Shown piece by piece: positions 52,783 through 63,100 of a DNA stretch of 64,000 nucleotides; the first letter of the stretch is position 1; each line of letters begins with the position of its first letter. The notes beneath the pieces were generated by a model. It saw nothing but the letters and a program-made list of their open reading frames with translations. It did no database searches and was not told the DNA's origin. A program made the translations under genes and the position numbers. The stretch covers positions 1-64,000 of the forward strand of contig JASBUZ010000030.1 of assembly GCA_030147635.1 (NCBI GenBank), given 5' to 3'. The stretch is from Gammaproteobacteria bacterium (GTDB lineage: Bacteria; Pseudomonadota; Gammaproteobacteria; Legionellales; Legionellaceae).

Positions 52783-54291
52783 TTAACACGCCTCCAACTG
52801 AATTATATCAGGAATATCTGTTAATAAAGAAAGGGCATAATTTAACTCCCCCTTAGACTCCGCATGAATCGTCATCAAGGGCTGCCCTTGAGTTACTTTA
52901 GTGTGAAGACAAACATGTAAGTCAACGCCTGCAGCCTTAGCACCAGGGGCACCAGCAAGTTTCGCAAGCGTTGCCAATCTGCGATTATCAATTGCAACCA
53001 CAACACCAGCTTCTTGCGCTGTAATCGTTTGTATATAAGCTGCAACTGGCAAATCTTTGAGTCCGCCCTGGGCTGCACAAATCGCTTGAAACTTATTCCA
53101 TGCCTCACCAGTCTGTAATATGCGCGTCGCAATCACCCGTCCTTCTCCCTCAGACACCTCAGGAGAAAATTCCAATAACAATCCAGCTATCATCAAAGCG
53201 CGATCACGTAACTTCTTATCCGCCGAGGGCTTATTTTGTAATACTTCTAAAATATCTCTTGCTTCTAATGCTGGCCCAATACCTCGTCCAACAGGTTCTT
53301 CCCCATTGGTTAGAATAATTTTCAAGTGTATACCAAATACACTTGCAACAAGCTCAAATAGAGACTTTAGCCGCTCTGCTTCTGCCAAAGAACGGACTTT
53401 GGCTGTTTGTCCAACAGGAATATCTATCACAACATGCGTCGAGCCCGCTGCAATTTTTTTAGATAAAACAGAAGCAATCAATTGGCCCTCAGTATCCAAG
53501 TCCATAACTCGTTCAACACGAATCAGCAAATCATCTGCGGGACTAAGCGAAACAGCCCCTCCCCACACAATACACCCCCTTTCTTGCTCAACGACTTGCT
53601 TCATTTGGTTGACTGTTAAATCAACTGGTGCCAAAACTTCCATAGTATCTGCCGTACCAGATGGAGAAGTAATGGCTCTTGAAGAAGTCTTTGGCATCAT
53701 CATGCCAAAGGATGACACAATCGATACAATAATGGGCGTTGTGCGGTTGCCTGGCAAACCACCAACGCAATGTTTATCTACAATCACCTTATCTGGCCAA
53801 CTTAAATGTTGGCCCAGCTTAAACATTCCATAAGTTAAATGAATAATTTCGTCATGCGTTAACCGATTACCGGCACAAGCAGTTAAAAAAGTAGCAAGAT
53901 GGATGTCAGAATATCTCTCATTGACCACATCATCCAAAATATATTGAATCTGTTCCAAGCTCAATTCTTTTCCATACACTTTAGAACGAATAAAACTTAA
54001 AGAATGTAATGGTTTTGGATGAGATAAGGTAATTTCATCCCCTTCTTTTGCCCCAAGCCTTTCCCAAGCACCACTTGATAAAGAGACCTCTCCATGGCTT
54101 AAAAACTCCCCATCGATTGTACTGAGCGTCGCGAAAATACTTTTATCCCTTAAGCTAACCTTTACCCTAGCAGGCACTTCAAAACCTTCCGATCGGCAAA
54201 CGTGACAATCTTTTCGCGTAAAAAGTATTGCCTCAGTAGACGTATCAACGCCAAGGTATTTTAGACGTAATTTGCTGTTCTTTCTGTTCAA
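52783..54291 (-). CDS. Thymidine/AMP phosphorylase family protein
   Basis: 502 residues, the long form with an N-terminal extension (about 100 residues, containing FTRKDCHVCRSEGFEVPARV) shared by archaeal AMP phosphorylase and the Legionella-type thymidine phosphorylase. The phosphorylase core has DKHCVGGLPGNRTTPI, with SSRAITSPSGTADTMEVLAPV as the signature, and GRGIGPALEARDIL. It either splits thymidine or releases base from a nucleoside monophosphate to give ribose 1,5-bisphosphate. TTG 54291 is chosen as start (GAGGG 8 bases upstream, normal length); an earlier TTG at 54306 is possible. Middle gene of the nuclease-phosphorylase-synthetase operon. Confidence 0.85.
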   Translation of the reverse strand: MNRKNSKLRLKYLGVDTSTEAILFTRKDCHVCRSEGFEVPARVKVSLRDKSIFATLSTIDGEFLSHGEVSLSSGAWERLGAKEGDEITLSHPKPLHSLSFIRSKVYGKELSLEQIQYILDDVVNERYSDIHLATFLTACAGNRLTHDEIIHLTYGMFKLGQHLSWPDKVIVDKHCVGGLPGNRTTPIIVSIVSSFGMMMPKTSSRAITSPSGTADTMEVLAPVDLTVNQMKQVVEQERGCIVWGGAVSLSPADDLLIRVERVMDLDTEGQLIASVLSKKIAAGSTHVVIDIPVGQTAKVRSLAEAERLKSLFELVASVFGIHLKIILTNGEEPVGRGIGPALEARDILEVLQNKPSADKKLRDRALMIAGLLLEFSPEVSEGEGRVIATRILQTGEAWNKFQAICAAQGGLKDLPVAAYIQTITAQEAGVVVAIDNRRLATLAKLAGAPGAKAAGVDLHVCLHTKVTQGQPLMTIHAESKGELNYALSLLTDIPDIIQLEAC

Positions 54292-54311
54292 AGCAAATAC
54301 CCTCAATCACT

Positions 54312-55673
54312 CTATTTATCAAGCACCACCTTCTCTAAGTACGTGGGCACTACACAATGCCAACCAAGCTCCGCTTCAATATGTGCTTTAAGTGCCGCAG
54401 ATGATTCCGGAGTTCCATGTGTTAAAAATATCTGCTTAGGTGGTTTTTTCATACGTTTTAGCCACGTCAAGATTTCTCCATAATCGGCATGGGCTGATAA
54501 GGCATCCATTGCTTCTATTTCTGCCCTGACAGGAAGAAGTTCTCCGTGTATTTTAATTGCTTTTTCTTGGTTGAGTAGTCGCTCCCCACGCGTTCCAGGT
54601 GCTTGAAATCCTGTCAGTAATACCGCGTTTTTAGGGTTAGGTAAAATATACTTTAAGTGGTGTAAAATACGCCCGCCAGTTAACATACCACTTGCAGAAA
54701 CAATAACTTTAGGCTGGGTATTATCAGCTAGCTTAATAGACTCTTCAGGTGTTTCAACATATTTTGCGACCTGACATACTTCCTTACATAGGCTGGAAGA
54801 AAGACGATGTTCGTTGTGGTGATGCAAAAGAGCTTCGGTGGTATGGATAGACATGGGGCTATCCAAAAAAATGGGGATCTCTGGAATCAACTTACGTTTT
54901 TTAAGTTGATACAAATGATAAAGAATTAATTGCGCACGACCGACAGAAAACGCAGGGATTAGGAGCATTCCTTCTCTATTCTTTATTTTCCCTATGAGTT
55001 GTCCAATGATATCCCCTGGGTTAATGTTTGCATGTAATCGGTTACCATAAGTGGATTCAAGAATCAGATAGTCGGTTTCTGCCAAAACGCTTTTAGGCTT
55101 CATAATCGGATCTGTTAAGCGCCCTAAATCTCCACTAAAACAAACTGTCGTGTGCCCATGTTTCAACTTAATAAATGCTGAACCAAGGATATGGCCTGCT
55201 CTATGCCAACTCACCTGACAACCCGGCAGAAATGAATATAAATGATCATAATCGACTACACGAAACTGTTTTAATGCCAGCAGTGCTTCTTCTCGTGTAT
55301 ACAATGGAAGCGCTGGGTGATGTTTACTGTATTTGTATTTGTTGGCACGCTTTGCTTCTTCTTCCTGCAGGTAACCACTATCAGGCAGCAATATAGAACA
55401 TAGCTCAGCTGTTGCATGCGTACAATAAATAGACCCCTTAAATCCATTTTTAACCAGCAAAGGCAGATAGCCTGAATGATCGATATGTGCATGTGTAATT
55501 AAAACCGCATCCAATAGCTCAGGCTTGAACGGAAGCGGCTTCCAATTTCGCTCTCTGAGTGTTTTAACCCCTTGAAATAGGCCACAATCGACTAAGATTT
55601 TTTTGTCTTCTATTTCAAGCAGATACTTCGAGCCAGTGACCGTACCTGTCGCACCTAAAAAAGTTAACCTCAT
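54312..55673 (-). CDS. Beta-CASP metallo-beta-lactamase RNase
   Basis: 453 residues from ATG 55673 (AAGGA before it). MBL-fold zinc hydrolase with the HAHIDHSGYLP metal motif, an AGHILGSAFI strand, the SGDLGR block, and beta-CASP features (ILESTYGNRLH, ASGMLTGGRILHHL, and LSAHADYGEIL with HGTPESS at the C-terminus). These are signatures of Ysh1/CPSF-type RNases widespread in prokaryotes. First gene of a three-gene minus-strand operon; an RNA-degrading role would feed nucleotides to the phosphorylase downstream. Confidence 0.88.
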   Translation of the reverse strand: MRLTFLGATGTVTGSKYLLEIEDKKILVDCGLFQGVKTLRERNWKPLPFKPELLDAVLITHAHIDHSGYLPLLVKNGFKGSIYCTHATAELCSILLPDSGYLQEEEAKRANKYKYSKHHPALPLYTREEALLALKQFRVVDYDHLYSFLPGCQVSWHRAGHILGSAFIKLKHGHTTVCFSGDLGRLTDPIMKPKSVLAETDYLILESTYGNRLHANINPGDIIGQLIGKIKNREGMLLIPAFSVGRAQLILYHLYQLKKRKLIPEIPIFLDSPMSIHTTEALLHHHNEHRLSSSLCKEVCQVAKYVETPEESIKLADNTQPKVIVSASGMLTGGRILHHLKYILPNPKNAVLLTGFQAPGTRGERLLNQEKAIKIHGELLPVRAEIEAMDALSAHADYGEILTWLKRMKKPPKQIFLTHGTPESSAALKAHIEAELGWHCVVPTYLEKVVLDK

Positions 55674-55707
55674 AGGCATCCTTTTCAAGCCCATATTAAC
55701 TTTTAGT

Positions 55708-56274
55708 CTAGCATCTAACTGAGTGATAGCGACAACAACTGACTAAATGATCATTCACCATTCCGGTTGCTTGCATAAATGCATAACAAATTGTGGTACC
55801 TACAAATTTAAAACCATGTGCTTTGAGTGCTTTTGCCATCGCATCAGACTCATTCGTACTCGCAGGAACTTCCTGCATGGTCTGCCATTGGTTCTGCTTA
55901 GGCGTGCCCCTTACAAATTGCCACAAAAAATCAGAAAATCGTCCTTCTTCTTTTAGCTGCAAAAAAGCCTGTGCATTGCCAATAACAGATTCTATTTTTC
56001 TTCTATTTCGGATAATGCCTGCATTTTGTAACAAACGCTCTACATCAGACTCTGAAAGCTGAGCGATTTTTTCAGCATCAAAATTTAAAAATGCTTCACG
56101 AAATGCTTCTCGCTTTTTCAAAATAGTAATCCAGCTGAGCCCGGCCTGCATGCCCTCTAAAATTAAAAATTCAAACAGTTCCTTATCATCATAAATAGGC
56201 ACTCCCCACTCTGTATCATGGTACTCAAGATAAAGCGGGTCTGCTGTTACCCAGTCGCAGCGCTTTTTTTCCAT
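55708..56274 (-). CDS. tag: DNA-3-methyladenine glycosylase I
   Basis: Removes 3-methyladenine from alkylated DNA in base-excision repair. 188 residues, normal length. Starts KRCDWVTADPLYLEYHDTEWG, the Tag signature, with zinc ligands Cys6 and His18-type residue there and the second pair in NDHLVSCCRY. GLSWITILKKREAFREAF and FVGTTICYAFMQATG are further family blocks. ATG near 56274 with divergent promoter DNA shared with the YqfO-like gene. Confidence 0.95.
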   Translation of the reverse strand: MEKKRCDWVTADPLYLEYHDTEWGVPIYDDKELFEFLILEGMQAGLSWITILKKREAFREAFLNFDAEKIAQLSESDVERLLQNAGIIRNRRKIESVIGNAQAFLQLKEEGRFSDFLWQFVRGTPKQNQWQTMQEVPASTNESDAMAKALKAHGFKFVGTTICYAFMQATGMVNDHLVSCCRYHSVRC

Positions 56275-56299
56275 AGCCGAAACTTCCTCATTTACTGTA

Positions 56300-56313
56300 T
56301 GATGACATCATCA
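56300..56313. promoter_or_regulatory. Short inverted repeat in the tag / YqfO-like divergent region
   Basis: TGATGA and TCATCA flank CA, in the 62-base space between two divergent genes. A possible operator. Confidence 0.35.
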
Positions 56314-56336
56314 AACCACCGAAGTAATATTTAATC

Positions 56337-56648
56337 ATGTATATGCTCTTTTGTTTAGTACCAGAAACTCACCTTGATGAGGTCAAAAACGCCATTTTTG
56401 CAACCGGTGCCGGACAACTAGGACATTACCAACACTGTGCTTGGCAAACTTTAGGGACTGGCCAATTTATGCCTCTCGAGGGTAGTAATGCATTCATTGG
56501 GAAAGTCAATCAGCTCGAAACTGTCGCAGAATATAAAGTGGAAATTGTATGCACTGAGGCACAAGTCAAACCTGCGGTTGCGGCTTTAAAAAGAGCACAT
56601 CCCTATGAAACGCCTGCATATCATGTTGTGAAATGCGAGGCGCTTTAA
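56337..56648 (+). CDS. NIF3/YqfO-like domain protein
   Basis: 103-residue stand-alone version of the YqfO/CutA-like domain found inserted in NIF3 proteins: it starts MLFCLVPETHLDEVKNAIFATGAGQLG, contains QFMPLEGSNAFIG, and ends RAHPYETPAYHVVKCE. The trimeric CutA-like fold is expected; molecular role is not established. It stands between the divergent tag and the convergent VOC gene, with a gap of only 3 bases at its 3' end. Confidence 0.88.
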   Translation: MYMLFCLVPETHLDEVKNAIFATGAGQLGHYQHCAWQTLGTGQFMPLEGSNAFIGKVNQLETVAEYKVEIVCTEAQVKPAVAALKRAHPYETPAYHVVKCEAL

Positions 56649-56651
56649 AAT

Positions 56652-57026
56652 TTAAACACTAGCTTCTTTAGAATACAAAGCAATAGCATTACCTTCAGAG
56701 TCTAGAAGAATTGCTCGGTGCCCATAGGGACCAACTTGCTCTGGCTCTTGCAAAATAGTTGCATGCATTGCACGAGCCACATCAACTGCTTGATTCAAAC
56801 GGCCTTCTACATTGAAATACACCAATAAACCATCTTGAGATGGCTTTCTGTCTTCCATCACACAAAGACACCCGGAAGCATTATTGTCTTCATGCGGCAA
56901 AAGTCCAAACTCAAAACCATGCTCGGACCTTTTCTGAACCGGTGCATCCAGTAATTTTTGATAAAAAGCAACGGCACGGTCCAAATCATGAACCGGGATA
57001 TCAACCCAACTTACGGTATCTGTCAT
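56652..57026 (-). CDS. VOC (glyoxalase/dioxygenase) family protein
   Basis: 124 residues, two beta-alpha-beta-beta-beta units: WVDIPVHDLDRAVAFYQKLL in the first, HATILQEPEQVGPYGHRAIL and LDSEGNAIALYS in the second, as in glyoxalase-like and PhnB-like proteins. The substrate cannot be predicted. Monocistronic. Confidence 0.88.
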   Translation of the reverse strand: MTDTVSWVDIPVHDLDRAVAFYQKLLDAPVQKRSEHGFEFGLLPHEDNNASGCLCVMEDRKPSQDGLLVYFNVEGRLNQAVDVARAMHATILQEPEQVGPYGHRAILLDSEGNAIALYSKEASV

Positions 57027-57088
57027 TCAAAAATCTCTCTTTGATTACTTTAATTGCATTATAAACTTTTTCCAGTCAAGATAAAATC

Positions 57089-58105
57089 TTATTGGTTTCT
57101 AAATAAACTAATATATTCGCCATAGCCCCGCTTTTTTAATTCATTTACAGGAATGAACTCGAGAGCCGCCGAGTTAATACAGTAGCGCAGTCCAGTAGGT
57201 TCTGGCCCATCTTTAAAAACATGCCCAAGATGTGAGTCTGCTTCTTTGGAACGTACTTCTGTTCGAACAATAAAGACAAAAGTCCTATCCTTTTTGAGCA
57301 CAACTACATCTGGTTTAATTGGCTTAGTAAAACTTGGCCAACCCGTGCCAGAATCAAACTTATCAGTTGAGCTAAACAAAGGCTCTCCTGAGACAACATC
57401 GACATAAATCCCTGGTGCTTTATTATCCCAGTAAGCATTTTTAAATGGTTTTTCAGTCGCTGCTTCTTGTGTCACCTCATACTGCAGAGGCGTTAATGTT
57501 TTCAAACGATTGGCTTTATCAAACACGGTTTTCGCCCCCCAGATGGCTTCCAAGCGAACATCACGACCACAGCGATAACGGTAATACTTATACCGAACTG
57601 GATTCTTCACATGATAGTTTTGATGATACTCCTCTGCTGGATAAAAGTGCGTCGAAGGTACAATCTCAGTATAAACCTTCGAAAACTTCTTCTCGATTTC
57701 AAGTTTACTCTTTTCGGCAATCTGCTTTTGTGTTTCATTCAAATAAAAAATGGCGGAGCGATACTGATGGCCAGTGTCGCAAAATTGCTTATCTTGCACC
57801 GTGGGGTCAATCTGGCGCCAAAAATACGCAACTAATTCTTGATAGCTGATTTTGTCGCTATCATAAGTCACTCGAACTGACTCAGCATAATGAGTGCTAC
57901 CTGCAGAAACTGACTGGTATGTTGGGTCTTTACTGGTTCCACCATCATAGCCAGATTCAGTTTTTATAACCCCTGGTACTTTGTCAAAGTCAGCCTCTAA
58001 ACACCAAAAACATCCACCCGCAAAAATAGCTTCAGCGGTTTTAGCAAAACTTGTATTGTTCATAAGTACACTCCACAAGATAAGTAAGCTAATGCGACGT
58101 ACCAT
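57089..58105 (-). CDS. msrAB: Exported fused methionine sulfoxide reductase MsrA-MsrB
   Basis: Repairs both epimers of methionine sulfoxide. Signal peptide [21 protein letters not shown], then MsrA (about 25-195) with active site [27 protein letters not shown] and [11 protein letters not shown]-type motifs, then MsrB (about 205-335) with [12 protein letters not shown] and the catalytic [13 protein letters not shown]. The MsrB zinc cysteines are absent. No thioredoxin-like domain precedes MsrA. ATG 58105 is chosen because AGGGAG lies 10 bases upstream; an in-frame ATG three codons earlier is too close to that site. The signal peptide places it in the periplasm. It overlaps the nadD-like gene by 17 bases. 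Confidence 0.92.
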   Translation of the reverse strand: MVRRISLLILWSVLMNNTSFAKTAEAIFAGGCFWCLEADFDKVPGVIKTESGYDGGTSKDPTYQSVSAGSTHYAESVRVTYDSDKISYQELVAYFWRQIDPTVQDKQFCDTGHQYRSAIFYLNETQKQIAEKSKLEIEKKFSKVYTEIVPSTHFYPAEEYHQNYHVKNPVRYKYYRYRCGRDVRLEAIWGAKTVFDKANRLKTLTPLQYEVTQEAATEKPFKNAYWDNKAPGIYVDVVSGEPLFSSTDKFDSGTGWPSFTKPIKPDVVVLKKDRTFVFIVRTEVRSKEADSHLGHVFKDGPEPTGLRYCINSAALEFIPVNELKKRGYGEYISLFRNQ

Positions 58106-58730
58106 AATATCCATGCTCCCTGATGAGTCTATCTACTTCCTTAGTAATACCTACTGGAATACCAGGCTTCCCTTCAGCATAATGTGCGCGTGCATATGTG
58201 GCAGAACCTGCCCGCATAGGCATCACTTCATCCGCACGAGAAACCACCTCTGCTTGAATACCCGCTTCATGCAACACGGCTAATTTTGCAGCTATCTCTG
58301 CTTCAGTCAGAGTCTCCTCTTCTCGCGGATAGAACTTCACTCGGCACAGATTGCCAAAACGCTCCCACTGATACCAGTCGGTAAATTGCGCCAAAGCATC
58401 TAAGCCTAGCACCAGGGTAATATCTTCTGTCTGCGCACGGGCATGGAGCGTGTTGAGGGTATCAATCATACGAGAAGGTGGCGGACGCTCAAGCTCTAAG
58501 CGCTCAAGAATACATCGGCTAAAGTCTATCTTTGCCGCTTCAAGCATGGTTTTCAAAAGCTCAAAACGTGCCTCGGCAGGAATATACTCATCCGACTGTT
58601 TTAAGGGAGACTGGGCACTAAGCACGACACGTACCAAATCATACCCCGGCAAACTTAATAGATGCTGAATAAACAGTAAATGATTTTCAGTCGGTGGATT
58701 GCCACTTAAACCAAATACGATGGTTTTCAT
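58089..58730 (-). CDS. nadD: NadD-family nicotinate-nucleotide adenylyltransferase
   Basis: 213-residue nucleotidyltransferase with a Rossmann core. The N-terminal adenylyltransferase motif reads [17 protein letters not shown]: the usual GGSFDPxHxGH has become GNPPTENH, keeping the final His and placing Thr for the first His. The C-terminal counterpart of ISSTxIR is [14 protein letters not shown], followed by [11 protein letters not shown]. Length matches NadD. The altered motifs leave some doubt about substrate. It lies upstream of and overlaps msrAB; the usual rsfS/holA neighbours are absent. Confidence 0.7.
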   Translation of the reverse strand: MKTIVFGLSGNPPTENHLLFIQHLLSLPGYDLVRVVLSAQSPLKQSDEYIPAEARFELLKTMLEAAKIDFSRCILERLELERPPPSRMIDTLNTLHARAQTEDITLVLGLDALAQFTDWYQWERFGNLCRVKFYPREEETLTEAEIAAKLAVLHEAGIQAEVVSRADEVMPMRAGSATYARAHYAEGKPGIPVGITKEVDRLIREHGYYGTSH

Positions 58731-58803
58731 TCTCTTTCCAGCTTTACTTCAGCCTGTAAGCTACGTAGATTATTCATCATACCCTGAATCAGCTAAGAAA
58801 CCT

Positions 58804-59880
58804 ATGACCATTCTCCTTGGGCTCATTGCAATTGTTCTCAGTCTCATTCTAATTGTCGGCTCTCACGAGGCAGGGCATGCACTGGCAGCAAAATGCTTTG
58901 GTGTCAGAATTGAACGCATCTCAATTGGGTTTGGCAAACCGCTCTGCAGCTGGCGCTCTAAAAGTGGCATTGAATGGATTTGGGCCAGATGGCCACTGGG
59001 CGGGTACGTCAAATTGCTCAGTAGTCGCATTCAGCCCGTCTCCGCCCAAGAACACAACTATTGCTTCGATAAAAAACCTATCTTTTTTCGCATCATCATT
59101 CTGGTCTCTGGTGCACTCATGAACTTTTTAGCCGCATGGCTTGCCTTTATGATTGTATTTATGAATGGCTATCAAGAAAAACCAGCTATTTTACAACAAG
59201 TTACCCCAAAGAGTATGGCGGCAAAAGCAGGCCTTCGGGCAGGCGACACCATCCTCTATGTTGCAGACCAAACCACCCCTGATTTACGCGACGTTGGCAT
59301 GGGCTTCATCACACACTTAGGCAAGCAACAAGTTCCGGTGCATCTCAAAACCAAAGCAGGCCAGGAAAAACAAATCATGCTTGATTTGAAGATTGAATCT
59401 AAAAAGAAAGGCTTGCTTGAAAGCATGGGTATCATCTTCGATACGCAAATAAAATCTAAGGACATTAAAGGCACTGACTTTTTACAGGCAAGCCAACACG
59501 CTTTCATGAAAATTAAACAACTAACCCACTTCTTTCTGGTGGTCTTAAAGCAGCTGCTCACAGGACAGGTACCGCTTAGTTTTCTCTTAGGCCCGTTCGG
59601 ACTCTTAGCTGCCATGGCCGGCTCTTTCATGCAAGGTTTAAGCATCTTTTTCTATTTTATCGGCACACTAAGCCTTGCGGTTGGTATTGTAAACTTACTG
59701 CCCATTCCAGGCCTTGATGGCGGCTCTATTCTGTATGCCTTGATTGAAAAAGTAAGAGGCAAGCCCCTATCCGTTGCTTTCGAAGTATTATTACATCAGT
59801 TGGCATTTATCGCCTTTTGTGTTTTCTTGGTGCAACTGATTATCAATGATTTAGGACATTTTATGGGGGGAACTTTCTGA
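58804..59880 (+). CDS. RseP-like site-2 (M50) membrane protease
   Basis: 358-residue intramembrane zinc protease. The first helix carries VGSHEAGHALAAKCFGV (HEAGH, residues 21-25), the last membrane region has LLPIPGLDGGSILYALIEK with the third zinc ligand Asp. One PDZ domain (about 130-215, SMAAKAGLRAGDTILYVADQ) sits between. E. coli RseP has two PDZ domains and about 450 residues and lies with bamA, so this is a shorter paralog rather than the cell-envelope-stress RseP. The longer frame from 58699 overlaps nadD upstream, so ATG 58804 is preferred. Confidence 0.88.
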   Translation: MTILLGLIAIVLSLILIVGSHEAGHALAAKCFGVRIERISIGFGKPLCSWRSKSGIEWIWARWPLGGYVKLLSSRIQPVSAQEHNYCFDKKPIFFRIIILVSGALMNFLAAWLAFMIVFMNGYQEKPAILQQVTPKSMAAKAGLRAGDTILYVADQTTPDLRDVGMGFITHLGKQQVPVHLKTKAGQEKQIMLDLKIESKKKGLLESMGIIFDTQIKSKDIKGTDFLQASQHAFMKIKQLTHFFLVVLKQLLTGQVPLSFLLGPFGLLAAMAGSFMQGLSIFFYFIGTLSLAVGIVNLLPIPGLDGGSILYALIEKVRGKPLSVAFEVLLHQLAFIAFCVFLVQLIINDLGHFMGGTF

Positions 59881-60125
59881 ACCCGTGTTCCCTCAGTACA
59901 GACCATCAATCATAACCAACTCACTATCTAAAGCATTAAAAGCACTAAGCCCCATACTTCCTTGCTGCTGCTGTAATTACTCAATAGACAAATCACCATC
60001 GTACAGCCCTCAGTTTACTGCTAAAAAATGTGAATATTGGTAAAGATTTGCCATCACAAACACTCCTTTTGAGTATTTCGCATCAAAAATATCATAGCCA
60101 TAGTGGAAAAAAACGACTCCTCAGG

Positions 60126-60145
60126 TATAATGCTCTTTTTTTTTT
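60126..60145 (+). promoter_or_regulatory. TATAAT box followed by a T10 tract before the helicase-ankyrin gene
   Basis: A perfect TATAAT (60126-60131) has no good -35. Transcription would start near 60138, inside a run of ten T (60136-60145). Such a run at the start site permits slippage of polymerase or of replication. The rest of 59881-60161 shows nothing else recognised. Confidence 0.5.
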
Positions 60146-60161
60146 CGGATTGTATCAAGTT

Positions 60162-63100
60162 ATGGCTAATAAAATTCTATTTTGGAAAGGATGTGTCAAC
60201 CCCAACCTCTTTGGCGAACATCGTATCTCTATCGAGACAGCACTCGATAAATTAGCGACAGGCGATTATAAATCAGCCGATCTCGACTTAAAGAAATCAA
60301 AACTTCAGCAAAATTTGTACACTGCAAAAATTAATGATACGCACCGCTTGCTCTGGACAACAGTTCCTCATCAGGGCAAACCCTATATGTTGCTCCTAGA
60401 TATTATTGAAGAGCACGAATACGAAAAATCGCCCTACTTCCGTCGAAGAACCTCGAAACAATCCTTTGATAGAGCACTCGCTGCCCGGAATGCTGACACA
60501 GCCGATGCTCCTATTACTGCAGCAGACTTTGAGGTGCTCACCGATGAGGATTTTGCGGCACTCCCCGCCATAGAGAATGCTGGAAGCTCAGATACATCCA
60601 TCGACTATATTCCAAGCTACAACTACGACCAACAGTTTCTTGTATTCAGTGATGAGCAGGAAAGGGCCGTCCATGCCACATTGCCTGCTCTTGTTTCAGG
60701 GCCACCAGGCTCTGGTAAATCAAGTACTGCTCTTGAGATGATAAACCAACTCCTCGAAAAAACGGAACAGCCCATACTCTATATCACTGAATCTCCAAAA
60801 CTTGCTGCCCGTATGGGGCAAATCTGGCAACAAATGCCAGAAGCAGAAGCCAATAAAGAGCGAGTGCATTTTTTAAGTTACCGAGATTTACTACTCAAAA
60901 CCATGGATGCAGCCAATCCTGGCTGGAGAGCACGCTTCAAAACACTCGATGAGTTTAAGACCTGGTGTGAAAACACGTTTGTCTCACAAAAAACACTGGA
61001 TGTGTGGCTATCAGACTATATTAAAACGATTAGAAAGCTTCACAAAACCACCCAAAAGAATGCGCCCAATGCATGGGATACTTTAGAGCGCTCTCTCGAT
61101 CTGATTTATCAAGAATTTCGCATCATTTCGGGCTATAGCAAAGAAGAGTACTTAGCCCTTGGGGAACGCGGCTCACTCTTTCATTCAGCTGAAGAGCGAG
61201 AAGCACTGTTTACCGCTTACCAAAGCTACACTACACACCTAAAAGATAAAGGGCAAATCGACGAATCTTTCTTTAAGTTTTCACTCCCCGGCGTATTTAG
61301 TGCTGTTGTCGTTGATGAAACCCAGGACTTTTCAAACCAACAAATTAATAATATCAACACGCTCGTCTCAGATGAAATGCCCTGGATTGCGTATAACTTA
61401 GATAGTAATCAAAGCCTAAGTGACAGCCTTTCTAAAAAAGCATTTTTAAGACAACGTCACCGTCAAGCAAACCAACAACTCACGTCTGTTGAACTCACTG
61501 GCACGTACCGGTGTCCAAACCAAGTCATTGGGCTTGCCAATAAAGTATTAGAAATCATCACGCACTTAAGAGGCGGTGTTGCTGAGAAAGGACAACTAAC
61601 AGCTCTCCCTGAGGCAAATGATCTAAGTAAACCAGCAGGCTCGGTTGAGTGGTTTACCAAAGATGTTGATAAATCATCCGATTTAAAGCGCCCCCAGCGC
61701 AATACAGTTACTTATTATGAGACAGCCCTCATTACGGAAGAACGTTTTAAGCAAGAAGCAGAAGGACTCTTTCACACAGACCTAATTTTTACACCCGAAG
61801 AGATTAAAGGTCTTGAATACCCAAATATTATTTTATATCGCCCGAATGACTGGGATATGTGTTTTGACATCAACAAAGCTTTAACGAAACGCCCACTCAC
61901 AGGACAGATATCTCCTAACTTAGCCAAAAATACTGGAGTAAATGCGTACTCACCCGCTTTAAACCGACTATTTACAGCGATTACACGTGCCTCTTCATCA
62001 GTGTATATCTACCAAGGACAACCTAAAAGAAAACCACCTTTGCTCGAAGCACTGAAAACGTGTATATCAGCAAGTGCCGCCAGTGCAGCAACACCTGAAC
62101 CTGGAGAAGTAAGCTCTAATATCTTAGATGAGAAGCGCCTTGAGACTATTAAAGCACTACTCGATAACGATAATGAAGAGCAAGCACAAAAGCTGTTTTT
62201 GCAAATACCAGGGAAAACAAAAACTGAGTTTAAAGCGTTTAAAGCACGCTATGAACAAGAGTTGATAAATACCTACGTTAGCGCAGACTTACATATTGCA
62301 CCACAGCGGGCGAAAGCTACCATACCTGAAAAAAAGAAGCCGAGCGCATTTACGCTATTTCCTAATGTTGGAAAATTCTATCAAGAGGCGACAGCTTCTA
62401 AATTATCTCAACTCCTGAATTGTCATGATGCAACGCGCTATTTATTACAGCCAGTCAACGTGCATCAGTTTCCATTGGCTGAAGAAGATTTCCCAATGCT
62501 TGCTGAGCTTCTCCTCCTGGACAAAACAACACGCCACCTCTTCCAGCAAGCACTCAGCAAAAAACTGGATGAACCAAATGCTCAAGCATTTGCAGCTGAA
62601 CTTCGTGCAGCAACCAATGTAAACAAACAGTTACTTATCTTTTCGATTGCTCATATCACCAACCCCAAGGTGAGACGGGCACTCATTACCTCTGAAACTG
62701 TGCATCAAAGGAACAGCGAAGGAGATACTCCTCTCATGGCTGCCATTATGTCAATTTCCGCAGCGCCTGGGCTGACCACTAGCGAACAAGATATAGCATG
62801 CATAGAGGATTTAATTAGTGCGGGAGCAGATGTTAATGCTGTCAATAAGGCAGGCTTTTCAGCATTACACTTCGCAGCACAGTATGGTCTCCATGAGCTC
62901 GCTGCTGTACTCCTGAGACACGGGGCTAATCCTAATCTCGCAGCAAACAATACTACGACGCCTTTAATCTTGGCCTTTGAAACTGACCACCCAAGTCATT
63001 CTAGAGATCCAGAAAGACTGGTTAAACTACTACTCGATTACAACGCTAACCCACAGCCCATAGTGAAAGATATCACAACCCCTCTACAGGCTGCCTTAGC

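Noticed and set aside
58699-58803. N-terminal extension of the site-2 protease
   Set aside because: It overlaps the nadD start on the other strand, lacks a ribosome site, and the first membrane helix with HEAGH begins right after ATG 58804 as in the family.
60030-60161. Longer N-terminus of the helicase-ankyrin protein starting at GTG 60030
   Set aside because: It crosses the TATAAT box and T10 tract, has no good ribosome site, and the extra residues are not domain-like. ATG 60162 is preferred.
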